Source: Shewanella metallivivens
GTDB lineage: Bacteria; Pseudomonadota; Gammaproteobacteria; Enterobacterales; Shewanellaceae
Reading direction: 5' to 3'
Assembly: GCF_028750675.1 (NCBI RefSeq)
Contig: NZ_JAQQPZ010000002.1
Span: 187,800 to 251,799, forward strand
Length of the DNA stretch: 64,000 nucleotides
Shown here: piece after piece, positions 28,224 to 36,685 of the stretch
Position numbering within the stretch: the stretch's first letter is position 1
How the letters are laid out: the number at the start of each line of letters is the position of its first letter
Position numbers and translations under genes: made by a program
Notes under the pieces: generated by a model
What the model was told of the DNA's origin: nothing
Database searches by the model: none
What the model saw: only the letters and a program-made list of their open reading frames with translations

Positions 28224-28541
28224 TGAACAAATCCCTAGTTTTATATTATTTTTTGAGGCTTTTATTTACCGTATTACACTGCTTATCGGTAGGTCGACAG
28301 CCAAAAACTCAAGCAGTCAGTAAGCATTTTTATCGCTAATAGCTTAATAAATAGACTTAAATAGAAATGAATTAAAGTACTTGGGTGAATAGCTATGCAG
28401 TAAAATTACATTAGTAACACTAAAGCCGTTAAATTTGAAGCGTCGTTAACAACATACGGATAAAAAAGTCACTCACAAACCCATTTCACGGTAGTCTTGA
28501 GAGGTATGAACAATATAGATCTGTTTTTGCGGGTAAGATTT

Positions 28542-28561
28542 ACGTCATTAATCCGTGACGT
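28542..28561. promoter_or_regulatory. Inverted repeat upstream of the RegB-type gene
   Basis: ACGTCA (28542-28547) and TGACGT (28556-28561) are inverted with 8 bp between, 61 bp before the kinase start. It is a candidate site for autoregulation by the Fis-type HTH of the response regulator or for another factor. The rest of 28224-28622 shows no gene. Confidence 0.35.
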
Positions 28562-28622
28562 TAGGTTGATTATTGTTTGCTGTGAGATAATTAGGTTGCG
28601 TGGTTAAGTTAGGATGTTAAAT

Positions 28623-30020
28623 ATGGCGAATCTGAATGTGCCTTTTAGTGCTAATCAACAACAATTAGCACTATTACGATTGGTTAACTGGGGCCTAAAA
28701 ATAGGCCTTATTGTGTTTGCAGCTGATTTATTTGGTTTAACCACCCCCCCGACAACATTAAATTATGTGCTTATCTTCGAAGCTTGCTATGTGGGCTTTA
28801 GTTATCGATTTCATCGCCTGAGTATCGACAATCATGGTTTATTGTTTTTAACCTTACTACTGGATACTTTATTTTGGGCCACTTGGTTATATTTCACCGG
28901 TGGTGCAACCAATGCCTTTGTATCATTACTGTTGTTGCCGATAGCGATTTCAGCCATTACCTTACCTCGGTGGGCGCCTTGGTCGCTCACTGCGCTGTCG
29001 ACGGCGATTTATAGTCTAATGATTATGACTATTCCAGAACATGGCGTTGATGATACAGCTAAGCCTGCTGCCGCTATGGCAGATATGCATGCAGGCCATG
29101 ATATGAGCCAAATGGCAATGGACATGCCTGCCAGCCCCAATATGAGTCACAGCATGGACATGGGGTCGCATTATTTAGGTATGTGGTTTAATTTTGTTAT
29201 TTCAGCGTTAGTGTTAACCATTACTGTCGGTTTTATTGCTAAGCGAATTAGGCAAAAAAATATTGAGTTACGCTATTTACGTGAAGCGCAATTAAGGCAA
29301 GAAAAAATCCTTGCATTAGGTACCGCATCTGCGCAAATGGCGCACCAACTCGCCACGCCTTTGGCAACGTTACGCTTATTAGTGGATGAAATATCAGACA
29401 CAGCCCATGTTGCAGAGCAAACTGAATTACTGGCTGAGATGCAACAAGCACTCAACCGCTGTGAAGTGACCTTAAGTGACTTACGCTTAGCGACTGAGTC
29501 AATTCGAGAGCAAAAACTAGTGCAACAATCGGTTGAGCAGCTGGTGGCGCTGTTGTCAGAGCAGGTCAGTTTATTAATGCCCAAAACACAATTAAGCCTG
29601 CATATTTCCCCTGAAGCAGAAACCGCCATTTTGCATACTGACATGAGTTTACTGCCGGCGTTATTGGCGCTTATTCAAAATGGTGCCCAGGCTAGCGAAG
29701 ATAATCAGCAGGGAGCCAAAGTCGATATTAATATCAGCGTGTCGCAATCGCCATCTCGTTCGCCATCTACTCAGATCATGCCTCAAGAGATCAGTATGAT
29801 TATTCGTGACTATGGCGTGGGTATTGCGACACATATATTACCTACATTAGGCCGTAATATGGTCAACAGTCCTAAAGGCATGGGGATTGCGGTATTATTA
29901 AGCCACACCAGTTTTGAGCGTTTAGGCGGTAAGTTATACCTTAAAGCACATCCGCAAGGCGGGACTGAAGCTATTGTGATTTTACCATTAGATGCCAAGG
30001 TGGATCACATCGGGGTTTAA
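28623..30020 (+). CDS. regB: RegB/PrrB-type redox sensor histidine kinase
   Basis: The ATG at 28623 is favoured over 28614 because AGGA sits immediately before the latter. The 465-aa protein has six predicted membrane helices (about 15-210). GGATNAF in helix 3-4 corresponds to the GGxxNPF quinone-binding box of RegB, with Ala for Pro. The H-box reads LGTASAQMAHQLATPLATL and the ATPase part has IQNGAQASEDN and GVGIATHI. A Met/His-rich segment lies in the periplasmic loop (about 153-180). No Cys equivalent to RegB's redox-active Cys is seen near the H-box. It is followed by its regulator gene. Confidence 0.8.
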   Translation: MANLNVPFSANQQQLALLRLVNWGLKIGLIVFAADLFGLTTPPTTLNYVLIFEACYVGFSYRFHRLSIDNHGLLFLTLLLDTLFWATWLYFTGGATNAFVSLLLLPIAISAITLPRWAPWSLTALSTAIYSLMIMTIPEHGVDDTAKPAAAMADMHAGHDMSQMAMDMPASPNMSHSMDMGSHYLGMWFNFVISALVLTITVGFIAKRIRQKNIELRYLREAQLRQEKILALGTASAQMAHQLATPLATLRLLVDEISDTAHVAEQTELLAEMQQALNRCEVTLSDLRLATESIREQKLVQQSVEQLVALLSEQVSLLMPKTQLSLHISPEAETAILHTDMSLLPALLALIQNGAQASEDNQQGAKVDINISVSQSPSRSPSTQIMPQEISMIIRDYGVGIATHILPTLGRNMVNSPKGMGIAVLLSHTSFERLGGKLYLKAHPQGGTEAIVILPLDAKVDHIGV

Positions 30021-30051
30021 CGATTATCGTTAGAGGTAAATTGAGAAGTCG

Positions 30052-30603
30052 ATGAATAAATTACTCATAATTGAAGATGATATTGCGTTAGCCGCGATTT
30101 TATCTCGGCGGTTAGCGCGTCACGGTTTTGACTGTAAAACCTGTGACAATGCCAGCGACAGTCTGCTCATGGCCAGACAATTTATGCCAACGCACATTGT
30201 ACTCGACATGAAGCTGGCACAAAGTAATGGTTTGTCGTTAATTAAACCGTTAAGACAACAATTGCCCCATGTGTATATGGTCGTGCTGACTGGTTTTGCC
30301 AGTATTGCCACTGCGGTAGAAGCCATTCGTTTAGGTGCCGATAACTACCTTGCTAAACCTGTCGACACCCAAACCTTGCTCAATGCACTGCATTCATCCA
30401 GCACGACTTTTAGTGCAGAACCCAATGAATTTGAAGCCATCACTGAACAGCCCCTCAATCCCAAACGCCTAGAATGGGAGCACATTCAGCAAGTGCTCGC
30501 CAATAATAATGGCAACGTATCAGAAACCGCCCGCCAACTCGGCATGCATCGCCGCACTTTGCAGCGCAAGTTATTAAAAAAGCCCACAGCAGATAATCGA
30601 TAG
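30052..30603 (+). CDS. regA: RegA/PrrA/ActR-type response regulator
   Basis: The 183-aa protein has a receiver domain (about 1-115) with phosphoacceptor Asp52 in VLDMKL, acidic residues EDD at 8-10, and Lys in LAKPVD near 101. A linker follows, then a C-terminal Fis-type HTH (NNNGNVSETARQLGMHRRTLQRKL). RegA-family regulators have exactly this layout. It lies 31 bp after the kinase gene, one operon. It should switch respiratory or redox genes in response to the quinone pool; targets are not visible here. Confidence 0.85.
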   Translation: MNKLLIIEDDIALAAILSRRLARHGFDCKTCDNASDSLLMARQFMPTHIVLDMKLAQSNGLSLIKPLRQQLPHVYMVVLTGFASIATAVEAIRLGADNYLAKPVDTQTLLNALHSSSTTFSAEPNEFEAITEQPLNPKRLEWEHIQQVLANNNGNVSETARQLGMHRRTLQRKLLKKPTADNR

Positions 30604-30739
30604 TGTTGATGGTTGTAAAAGGTCAAGGGAGATATTGCCTGTAATCATTAACGCGTTGATCCCTGCCAATGCTATGACTTTTAATCAGATAAGCGTTCCC
30701 TTATCTGATGACAGGCTAACTAAAATGTTAACCGTATAG

Positions 30740-31792
30740 CTAACGTGTTTTAGCCAAAAGCTCTTTTCTGACAATATCTGCACCGGCAGTTAAGGCGTTG
30801 AGTTTACCTCTTGCTACTTGGTGAGATAACGGCGCCATGCCGCAGTTGGTACAAGGGTAGAGCTTATCAGCATCAACAAACTGCAATGCTTTGCGTAAGG
30901 TGTCTGCCACTTCTTGTGGTGTTTCTATGGTGTTGCTTGCTACGTCAATTGCGCCTACCATGACTTTTTTGCCGCGAATGAGTTCAAGTAGCTCCAGTGG
31001 CACATGAGAGTTGTGACATTCGAGTGAGATGATATCAATATTCGATTGTTGCAGTTTTGGAAACGCTTGTTCGTATTGACGCCACTCGGAGCCTAAGGTT
31101 TTTTTCCAGTCGGTGTTAGCTTTAATGCCATAGCCATAACATATATGTACTGCTGTTTCGCATGTCAGGCCTTCTATGGCGCGCTCTAAACATGCGATAC
31201 CCCAGTCATTCACTTCATCAAAAAATACGTTAAACGCCGGTTCATCAAATTGGATAATATCGACTCCTGCAGCTTCTAATTCTTTGGCTTCTTGATTGAG
31301 TATTTTGGCAAATTCCCAGGCGAGCTTTTCACGGCTTTTATAATGGTCATCAAATAGCGTATCAATCATGGTCATGGGGCCAGGTAGCGCCCATTTAATG
31401 GGTTGTGTGGTTTGTTGACGTAAAAATTTGGCGTCTTCAACAAAAACTGACTTTTGCCGACTCACAGGCCCAACAACCGTGGGGACGCTGGCATCATAAC
31501 GGTCACGAATTTTAACGGTTTTACGTTGTTGAAAATCAACGCCGTTGAGGTGCTCAATAAAGGTGGTAACAAAGTGTTGCCGCGTTTGCTCACCATCACT
31601 GACGATATTAATACCAGCTTGCTGTTGGTCGTGTAATGACAAACGCAGTGCATCTTGTTTACCGGTGACTAACTCTTCACCTTGCAGTTTCCAGGGGGAC
31701 CAAAGTGTTTCAGGCTCTGCAAGCCATAAAGGTTTAGGTAAACTGCCTGCCGTTGAGGTTGGTAATAGCGTGTTTTTAAGTGATGTTTTCAT
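30740..31792 (-). CDS. mesD: Core-MetE folate-independent methionine synthase MesD
   Basis: The 350-aa protein corresponds to the C-terminal catalytic half of cobalamin-independent methionine synthase only; full MetE is about 750 aa. Start is MKTSLKNTLLPTSTAGSL (codon ending 31792). Zinc ligands are all visible: AVHICYGYG (His and Cys), SLECHNSH (Glu) and PCTNCGM (Cys). Its upstream neighbour is DUF1852, which defines the MesD/MesX type reported to need oxygen and not to use methyltetrahydrofolate. The methyl donor is not established. The gene ends a leftward operon 41 bp after mesX. Confidence 0.8.
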   Translation of the reverse strand: MKTSLKNTLLPTSTAGSLPKPLWLAEPETLWSPWKLQGEELVTGKQDALRLSLHDQQQAGINIVSDGEQTRQHFVTTFIEHLNGVDFQQRKTVKIRDRYDASVPTVVGPVSRQKSVFVEDAKFLRQQTTQPIKWALPGPMTMIDTLFDDHYKSREKLAWEFAKILNQEAKELEAAGVDIIQFDEPAFNVFFDEVNDWGIACLERAIEGLTCETAVHICYGYGIKANTDWKKTLGSEWRQYEQAFPKLQQSNIDIISLECHNSHVPLELLELIRGKKVMVGAIDVASNTIETPQEVADTLRKALQFVDADKLYPCTNCGMAPLSHQVARGKLNALTAGADIVRKELLAKTR

Positions 31793-31833
31793 AATTTTAA
31801 TGCCATAAATTGGGTTAAGGTTTAGCGTAGCGA

Positions 31834-32808
31834 TTACGCATAATTCGCAGACCATTGCTCAAGCACTGCTTGATAGGGTTTAATAAAGTGCTCAGCTGCA
31901 AATTTGCCTTGTTCACTAGCAAGTTGACTACGTTCAGCGCGATCGTAAACAATCTGAGTGAGTGAGTGGTCAAGGTTGTTTAAGTTCGGTTGATAGCATT
32001 TACCGGCAACGGCATTGGCATTATAAATCTCAGGGCGGTAGATTTTTTGAAAGGTCCCCATGGTGCTAATGGTGCTTATTAACTCTAGGTGGCTGTAATC
32101 ATTGAGTAAATCACCAACAAAATAAAACGCTAGTGGCGCTACGGTATTTGGCGGCATAAAGTAACGAACGTGTAGGCCCATTTTTTGAAAATATTGCTCC
32201 GTTAACGACGACTCATTAGGGCAGTATTCAACCCCTAATACGGGATGTTGATTTTCTGTGCGGTGATAGGTTTTGTTATCGGACACACTGAGGCAGATAA
32301 CCGGTGGCTTAGCAAAGTGCTGTTTGTAAGCATCTGAATTCACAAAATACTTAAACAGCTTGCCATGCAGTTCGCCAAAGTTAGCTGGAATACTAAATTG
32401 AGCTTGATTTTTGTTATGTTCTGGCAGTAAAACGCTAAAGTCGTAATCGCGTAAATAAGATGAAAAATTATTGCCCACAATACCGTCAATGCGTTTGTTG
32501 GTTTTGTTGTCAACAATCGTGGTTTTCAAGATTTCAATCGACGGGAAGGGTTGTCCACTGCCTTCGATATCCATATTGACCGAAATGATCTCAATTTCGA
32601 CAGTATAACGATCGCCTTTGGGGTTATCCCAATGCGCTAAGGCATTAAAACTATTGTTTATCATTGTTAACGCGTTGCGTAAGTTGGCTTGACGACAATT
32701 TCCACGGGCTAAATTAGCAAAGTTAGTGGTGATGCGCGTTGTGTCTGAGGGATGATAATTTTCATCAAGACAAATGCGATTAATTGTAAAGGTAAATTGT
32801 GTATTCAT
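31834..32808 (-). CDS. mesX: DUF1852 protein MesX, partner of MesD
   Basis: The 324-aa soluble protein fits DUF1852 throughout: MNTQFTFTINRICLDENY, TTNFANLARGN, PFPSIEILKTTIVDN, FSVLLPEHNKNQ and AVAGKCYQPNLNNLDHSLTQIVYDRAERSQLA. The start at 32808 is preferred to the frame at 32826. DUF1852 genes lie next to core-MetE genes and were shown in other bacteria to be needed for MesD function, hence mesX. The reaction, probably an oxygen-dependent step supplying the methyl group, is unresolved. It is first in a leftward operon with mesD. Confidence 0.8.
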   Translation of the reverse strand: MNTQFTFTINRICLDENYHPSDTTRITTNFANLARGNCRQANLRNALTMINNSFNALAHWDNPKGDRYTVEIEIISVNMDIEGSGQPFPSIEILKTTIVDNKTNKRIDGIVGNNFSSYLRDYDFSVLLPEHNKNQAQFSIPANFGELHGKLFKYFVNSDAYKQHFAKPPVICLSVSDNKTYHRTENQHPVLGVEYCPNESSLTEQYFQKMGLHVRYFMPPNTVAPLAFYFVGDLLNDYSHLELISTISTMGTFQKIYRPEIYNANAVAGKCYQPNLNNLDHSLTQIVYDRAERSQLASEQGKFAAEHFIKPYQAVLEQWSANYA

Positions 32809-33089
32809 GATGTTTAAGTTCCCCATTGTCTTATACCCACTCGAGCCGTTGCCTAGCGCTTTAAGACACTGCTCATCTCGCTGAAGATTGCAGTGCCTTT
32901 TTCAAACTGACGGCTTAATTAACAGCTTAATATCAACTCTAAATAAGCTTGTTTGCTAAGCGTTGAGTTATTTATACGTGGTTTATGACATGAACAAAAA
33001 CGGGTTTATTTCACCTGCTACATGAGCGTAATTCATCATCAGTAAACAGTGTGATCAGCATAGGTTGTCGCCTGACGTTAACATGGGTT

Positions 33090-33645
33090 GTTAGCGACTT
33101 TCTCGTCGTCCCGGCAATGTTTTTGAGCCGGGATCCAGGTTTTTGCATTGTACTTTTGTATTCATGGCCTGCGGCCACTAACGTCGTGGTGCTTCGCCCA
33201 CACCAGACCAAGAGGAAACCAACGGCTATTCCCTCTTTACTTTTTATAAAAGAATTGGCCCAGCCGTCACCTCAAAATTATCATTATTGACTAAAAAACA
33301 GCTGAGATAATTTCGCGACGTGGTCAGATCCAGCTTTTAACCGCATTTGAAGTCTGCTTCGGCCACCTCTTTATGGTAAAGAATGAAAATGCTAACGCTT
33401 CAGATGGGGCGTCCATTCCCTTCTAAAGCTAGCTCGCCGTCTATGGCCAGCTCACGTATTCTTTTGTAAAGAGTCTTCAACGGCCTCAAGTTCGGAGTTG
33501 AATTTGGGCACTTCAAGCTGAGACATCTAACTCATTTTTGTATAGAAGCTTGTTAGCTACTTTCTCGTCGTCCCGGCAATGGTTTTGAGCCGGGATCCAG
33601 GTGTTTTGTTCTTTATGGCCTGAGGGCACTAACGTCGTAGCGCTT
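33090..33645 (+). repeat. Left copy of a ~0.5-kb repeat family with hairpin cores
   Basis: The stretch begins TTAGCGACTTTCTCGTCGTC and carries two hairpin cores CCCGGC-N11-GCCGGG (33110-33132 and 33572-33594), each followed by GATCCAGG. In between come CATGGCCTGCGGCCACTAA and other blocks. The same blocks recur in inverted orientation at 38030-38516. Translation of it gives only spurious frames. It opens the accessory island on the mesX side. The interval 32809-33089 has no recognised feature. Confidence 0.75.
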
Positions 33646-33668
33646 GTGATACTCCACAAAGTGTTTTG

Positions 33669-34072
33669 GGTATCACAAGTTAAGGCTCTGGCGTAGTTCG
33701 ACTTTTGTTTTCAGTGATGATTAGGGACACAGAAATAATATTGAGTAATGCCAAGCTCGAATAAACAAGCTCGAATAAACAAGCTCGAATAAATAGATAA
33801 GAAAGCAGGATTATATTCACCAAGAGATGGATCGCAGTTCATTATTGTAATAAATAGCTAACCAGAAAGTGAGTTAAGTCATTTCTTTAAAGAGAGTAAA
33901 TGAACCGCGCTCGGCAACATGCTCCTGCGTTGCTCTACCTCTTGAATCTGACCGCCATGGACGGCGGGAAAGCCATATTGATGCCTGGAGCATAATTGGC
34001 CATTCAGTCGTGTGCGGAGCCGCATGCAGGGTGGTGTGGGGGCTGGAGGCTAGATACCTCCGGCTACCCGAT
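33669..34072 (+). mobile_element. Decayed 3' end of a group II intron (copy 1)
   Basis: It matches the 3' part of the intact intron: GGTATCACAAGT (compare 36459), GCAGGATTATATTCAC (compare 36538), then the domain V/VI sequence up to CTACCCGAT at 34072, which is identical to the intact copy. The upstream intron and most of the reverse transcriptase are gone, small insertions are present, and about 110 bp split domain V after GAACCGC. It cannot splice. It ends at the attC core TATGC of the next cassette gene, the same relative position as copy 2. Confidence 0.75.
33753..33794 (+). repeat. Three tandem copies of a 14-bp repeat
   Basis: CAAGCTCGAATAAA occurs three times in a row (33753-33766, 33767-33780, 33781-33794, last one identical). 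It lies inside the decayed intron copy and is not in the intact copy, so it arose during decay. Confidence 0.85.
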
Positions 34073-34611
34073 TATGCTTTTTGACTCGACTCAGAAGTCT
34101 TAGTTTCACTGTTCGGTTGCTTCATAACTTCAGCTAGAAACTCGAGCCTCATCTCAGGCTTATCTGACGCGATGTTAATTTTTCCAAAATAACTGTTTTG
34201 CCAATGCCAAAACTCAACTTCAAAGTATTTGGCTATATATTTAGAATCAGCTTCCTTTATGCTAACCATGAAATTTAACTTTTTATAGAAATGTTCAATT
34301 TTTGAAATTTTTTGCCACTCTTCTGTTGATAAATTGTGGTAAAGATTATCCCAAGAAGGACTCTCAATATCATTAAATGCTTTTCTTAACGCCAGCCCCG
34401 CATCGTTCCGAATTTGAATATAGCCTGGCGATGTATATTCTTGAATTAAATCAAGAGCCCTATTTTTCCTCTCTCGATTTGTTTCATGGAGAACAATGAG
34501 TGTTGCAGAAATTCCGGCACCTATTGCGGCACCTAATAATGCAGCACCAACACTTCCCGAAAGTGCACCGATTATTGCGCTAAAAATACTTGTAATTGTT
34601 ATTGTTTCCAT
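34072..34611 (-). CDS. Integron-cassette membrane protein of unknown function
   Basis: The 179-aa protein has one Gly/Ala-rich membrane segment near the N-terminus (about 10-42) and a charged helical C-terminal region with several Trp and Tyr residues (SWDNLYHNL, FWHWQNSYF); it may be a DUF4760-like protein, not certain. Its stop codon overlaps the last base of a decayed intron, and its reading end GCATAA is an attC core. Its 37-nt leader begins with GTTATGC, also an attC core. Therefore it reads as a gene cassette. Function unknown; a phage- or stress-related role is only a guess. Confidence 0.7.
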   Translation of the reverse strand: METITITSIFSAIIGALSGSVGAALLGAAIGAGISATLIVLHETNRERKNRALDLIQEYTSPGYIQIRNDAGLALRKAFNDIESPSWDNLYHNLSTEEWQKISKIEHFYKKLNFMVSIKEADSKYIAKYFEVEFWHWQNSYFGKINIASDKPEMRLEFLAEVMKQPNSETKTSESSQKA

Positions 34612-34648
34612 TTAATTCCCATAAATTAGTTGTAAACATTGTACTATT

Positions 34649-34734
34649 GCATAACGCTTGTATTTGGCGCATTTTTTTTTTGTGTTGCTTGGTCTTTTTC
34701 AAGCGACGCAAAAAATGTCGCTCAAGATACTTTT
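34649..34734 (-). repeat. attC site of the DUF4238 cassette, split by the intron
   Basis: On the plus strand it starts with the core GCATAAC (34649-34655) and folds back on itself: GTATTTGGCGCATTTTTT pairs with the later AAAAAATG...GATAC with a few unpaired bases, and GTTGCTTG (34684-34691) with CAAGCGAC (34700-34707) around a GTCTTTTT loop. The other core lies after the intron as TAGGC (36686-36690). Joining TTTTGT to TAGGC restores GTTAGGC. This is the extended hairpin shape of attC sites used by integron integrases. Confidence 0.7.
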
Positions 34735-35252
34735 GTGTACGCCCAGCATGGGCATGAACTAATGAGGTGAAAGTCCTCTGTAGGAAGGTCACCGTTTAAA
34801 TAACATACTGTTATTAAACGTTAACTACTAGCGAATGGCAAGGGCTTAATTGCGAGGTTTGGTCCGGAGGAAGCCGCTAGCAAATTTGTGAGCTGATGAA
34901 CAAGAACATCATATGAGGCGTAGGCTAGAGATGAGTTGGCACAAGACGACGAAATCACGTGATCTAATGGCCACCGTAAATGATGCAGCAGTGCAAAGAA
35001 AGTTCATGTTCTTATCTGGGGAGATCTGCTTAACACGCGATCGGTCATTAACCAGTAAGGCTCTGGTTTATAAGTGCCTTGGCTTTTCAATTTCATCGAC
35101 TGAAAAGAGCGAACCAGATGGAAACCGATAGCGCATGACGGGGTAACTTGGCATGTGATTAAGCAGAAGTCAGCAGACGGCATAGTAGCCCAACGCCCAT
35201 TGTAATGATTGGGACATGGTGAAGGCCTGAACATTTAGAAGAAGGAGGAGTC

Positions 35253-36599
35253 TTGTCAAACTTGTCGATACCCACTACGTCGCCAGACGATTACTATCGG
35301 CAGCGTATTGATATGCAACCGGCCTTCAACCGCGATCTATTTCAACAACTGCTCGAACCTGAAAATCTGCACCGAGCTTGGCGTCAAGTTAAAGCCAATA
35401 AAGGCGCGGCGGGCATCGATGGCATGACCATCGAAGCCTTCCCGCTCTGGATGCAACAAGGCGGCTGGCAACGGTGTAAATCTCAATTAGAGCGAGGTGA
35501 ATACCAACCCTCTGCGGTCAGGCGCGTGGAGATCGACAAACCCGATGGCGGTAAACGCAAATTGGGGATCCCTAACGTCATTGACCGTGTGATACAGCAA
35601 GCTATTGCTCAAATACTCACGCCACTGTTTGACCCATTCTTCTCAACCAACAGCTTTGGCTTTAGGCCGAATAGAAATGCCAAACAAGCGGTACTGCAAG
35701 TAAGGGATATCATCAAACAGAAACGCAAATTTGCCGTCGATGTTGATCTGTCTAAGTTCTTTGACCGAGTTAATCATGATCTCTTGATGACTCAACTTAG
35801 GAGCAAGGTGCAGGATAAGCGTCTGTTGGCGCTTATTGGTAAGTACCTTCGAGCAGGTGTGATGGTCAATGGCCAATTTGAAGCAAGCTTTGAAGGCGTA
35901 CCTCAAGGCGGCCCACTCTCGCCATTACTATCCAACACTATGTTGGATAGTCTGGATAAAGAGCTTGAAAGCCGAGGGCATAAATTCGCCCGTTACGCGG
36001 ACGACTTTATCATTTTGGTAAAGTCTATTCGAGCGGGCGATCGGGTACTCAAGAGCATTACTCAATATCTGGCCACGAAGCTAAAACTGGTTGTTAATGA
36101 ACAGAAAAGCCAAGTGGTTAAGGTAGGTCAAAGCAAGTTCCTAGGTTTTACATTTAACCGAGGAAAGATCCAGTGGCATGCTAAAACATTACACATTTTC
36201 AAACAAAAGATGAGACGACTGACGAACCGAAATTGGGGAGTTAGTATGGGATATCAATTGTTTAAAGTGCGGCAGTACATGCAAGGCTGGATCAACTACT
36301 TTGGCATAGCCAATGCTTACCAAGGATGTGTCGATTTAGACCATTGGATCCGTCGTCGCATACGTATGTGCTACTGGCGTCAGTGGCGAAAACCACGGAC
36401 TAAGGTGCAAAATTTACTTAAGCGTGGCGTCAGGATCCAAGTAGCTGTTGCTTGTGGTATCACAAGTAAAGGCCCTTGGCGTAGCTCGAAAACACCAGGA
36501 ATACAGCAAGCGCTGAGTAATGAGTATCTGAAGAAAGCAGGATTATATTCACTAAGAGATGGATGGGTCGCAGTTCATTATCCTAACCAGAAAGTTTAG
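35253..36599 (+). CDS. ltrA: Group II intron reverse transcriptase/maturase
   Basis: The 448-aa protein starts with TTG after a strong AGGAGGAG. The reverse-transcriptase domain (about 25-290) has VKANKGAAGIDGMTIE, NVIDRVIQQAI, SFGFRPNRNAKQAV, GVPQGGPLSPLLSN and the catalytic RYADDFIIL. A maturase (GIIM) domain follows (about 315-400; YMQGWINYFGIANAY, WIRRRIRM). No HNH endonuclease is present, as in class C introns. It splices and mobilises its own intron by reverse transcription at the target. All catalytic residues are present. Confidence 0.9.
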   Translation: MSNLSIPTTSPDDYYRQRIDMQPAFNRDLFQQLLEPENLHRAWRQVKANKGAAGIDGMTIEAFPLWMQQGGWQRCKSQLERGEYQPSAVRRVEIDKPDGGKRKLGIPNVIDRVIQQAIAQILTPLFDPFFSTNSFGFRPNRNAKQAVLQVRDIIKQKRKFAVDVDLSKFFDRVNHDLLMTQLRSKVQDKRLLALIGKYLRAGVMVNGQFEASFEGVPQGGPLSPLLSNTMLDSLDKELESRGHKFARYADDFIILVKSIRAGDRVLKSITQYLATKLKLVVNEQKSQVVKVGQSKFLGFTFNRGKIQWHAKTLHIFKQKMRRLTNRNWGVSMGYQLFKVRQYMQGWINYFGIANAYQGCVDLDHWIRRRIRMCYWRQWRKPRTKVQNLLKRGVRIQVAVACGITSKGPWRSSKTPGIQQALSNEYLKKAGLYSLRDGWVAVHYPNQKV

Positions 36600-36614
36600 T
36601 TAGGGGTTCTAAAT

Positions 36615-36685
36615 GAACCGCCCTGTGCGGAGCCGCATGCAGGGTGGTGTGGGGGCTGGAGGCTAGATACCTCCGGCTACCCGAT
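36615..36685 (+). ncRNA. Group II intron domains V and VI
   Basis: GAACCGCCCTGTGCGG pairs with the following GCCGCATGCAGGGTGGT to make domain V with an AGC-type catalytic triad region, and GGAGG-CTAGATA-CCTCC forms domain VI, ending CTACCCGAT. The same 3' end is found at 34040-34072 in the decayed copy. Confidence 0.75.

Larger units (their letters stand above)
34735..36685 (+). mobile_element. Group II intron, probably class C attC-inserting type (copy 2, intact)
   Basis: About 1.95 kb with a structured 5' region (34735-35252, starting GTGTACGCCCAGCATGGGC), one reverse-transcriptase/maturase ORF in domain IV, and domains V and VI at the 3' end. Exact 5' edge is ambiguous by 2 nt; the GT-joined model (34737) restores the attC core. 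It sits in the strand opposite to the cassette genes, the folded strand of attC, the known preference of IIC-attC introns. Both ends and the ORF look intact, so it could still be mobile. Confidence 0.8.

Noticed and set aside
33011-33290. Short frames on both strands in the left repeat
   Set aside because: They arise from the repeat family and recur in the inverted copy at 38125-38388; no ribosome sites.
34580-34792. 70-codon minus-strand frame
   Set aside because: It is a translation of the attC hairpin and intron edge, not a gene.
33669-36685. CRISPR or retron system near the reverse transcriptase
   Set aside because: No spaced repeats and no msr/msd-like pair; the domain V/VI and GIIM domain show a group II intron.
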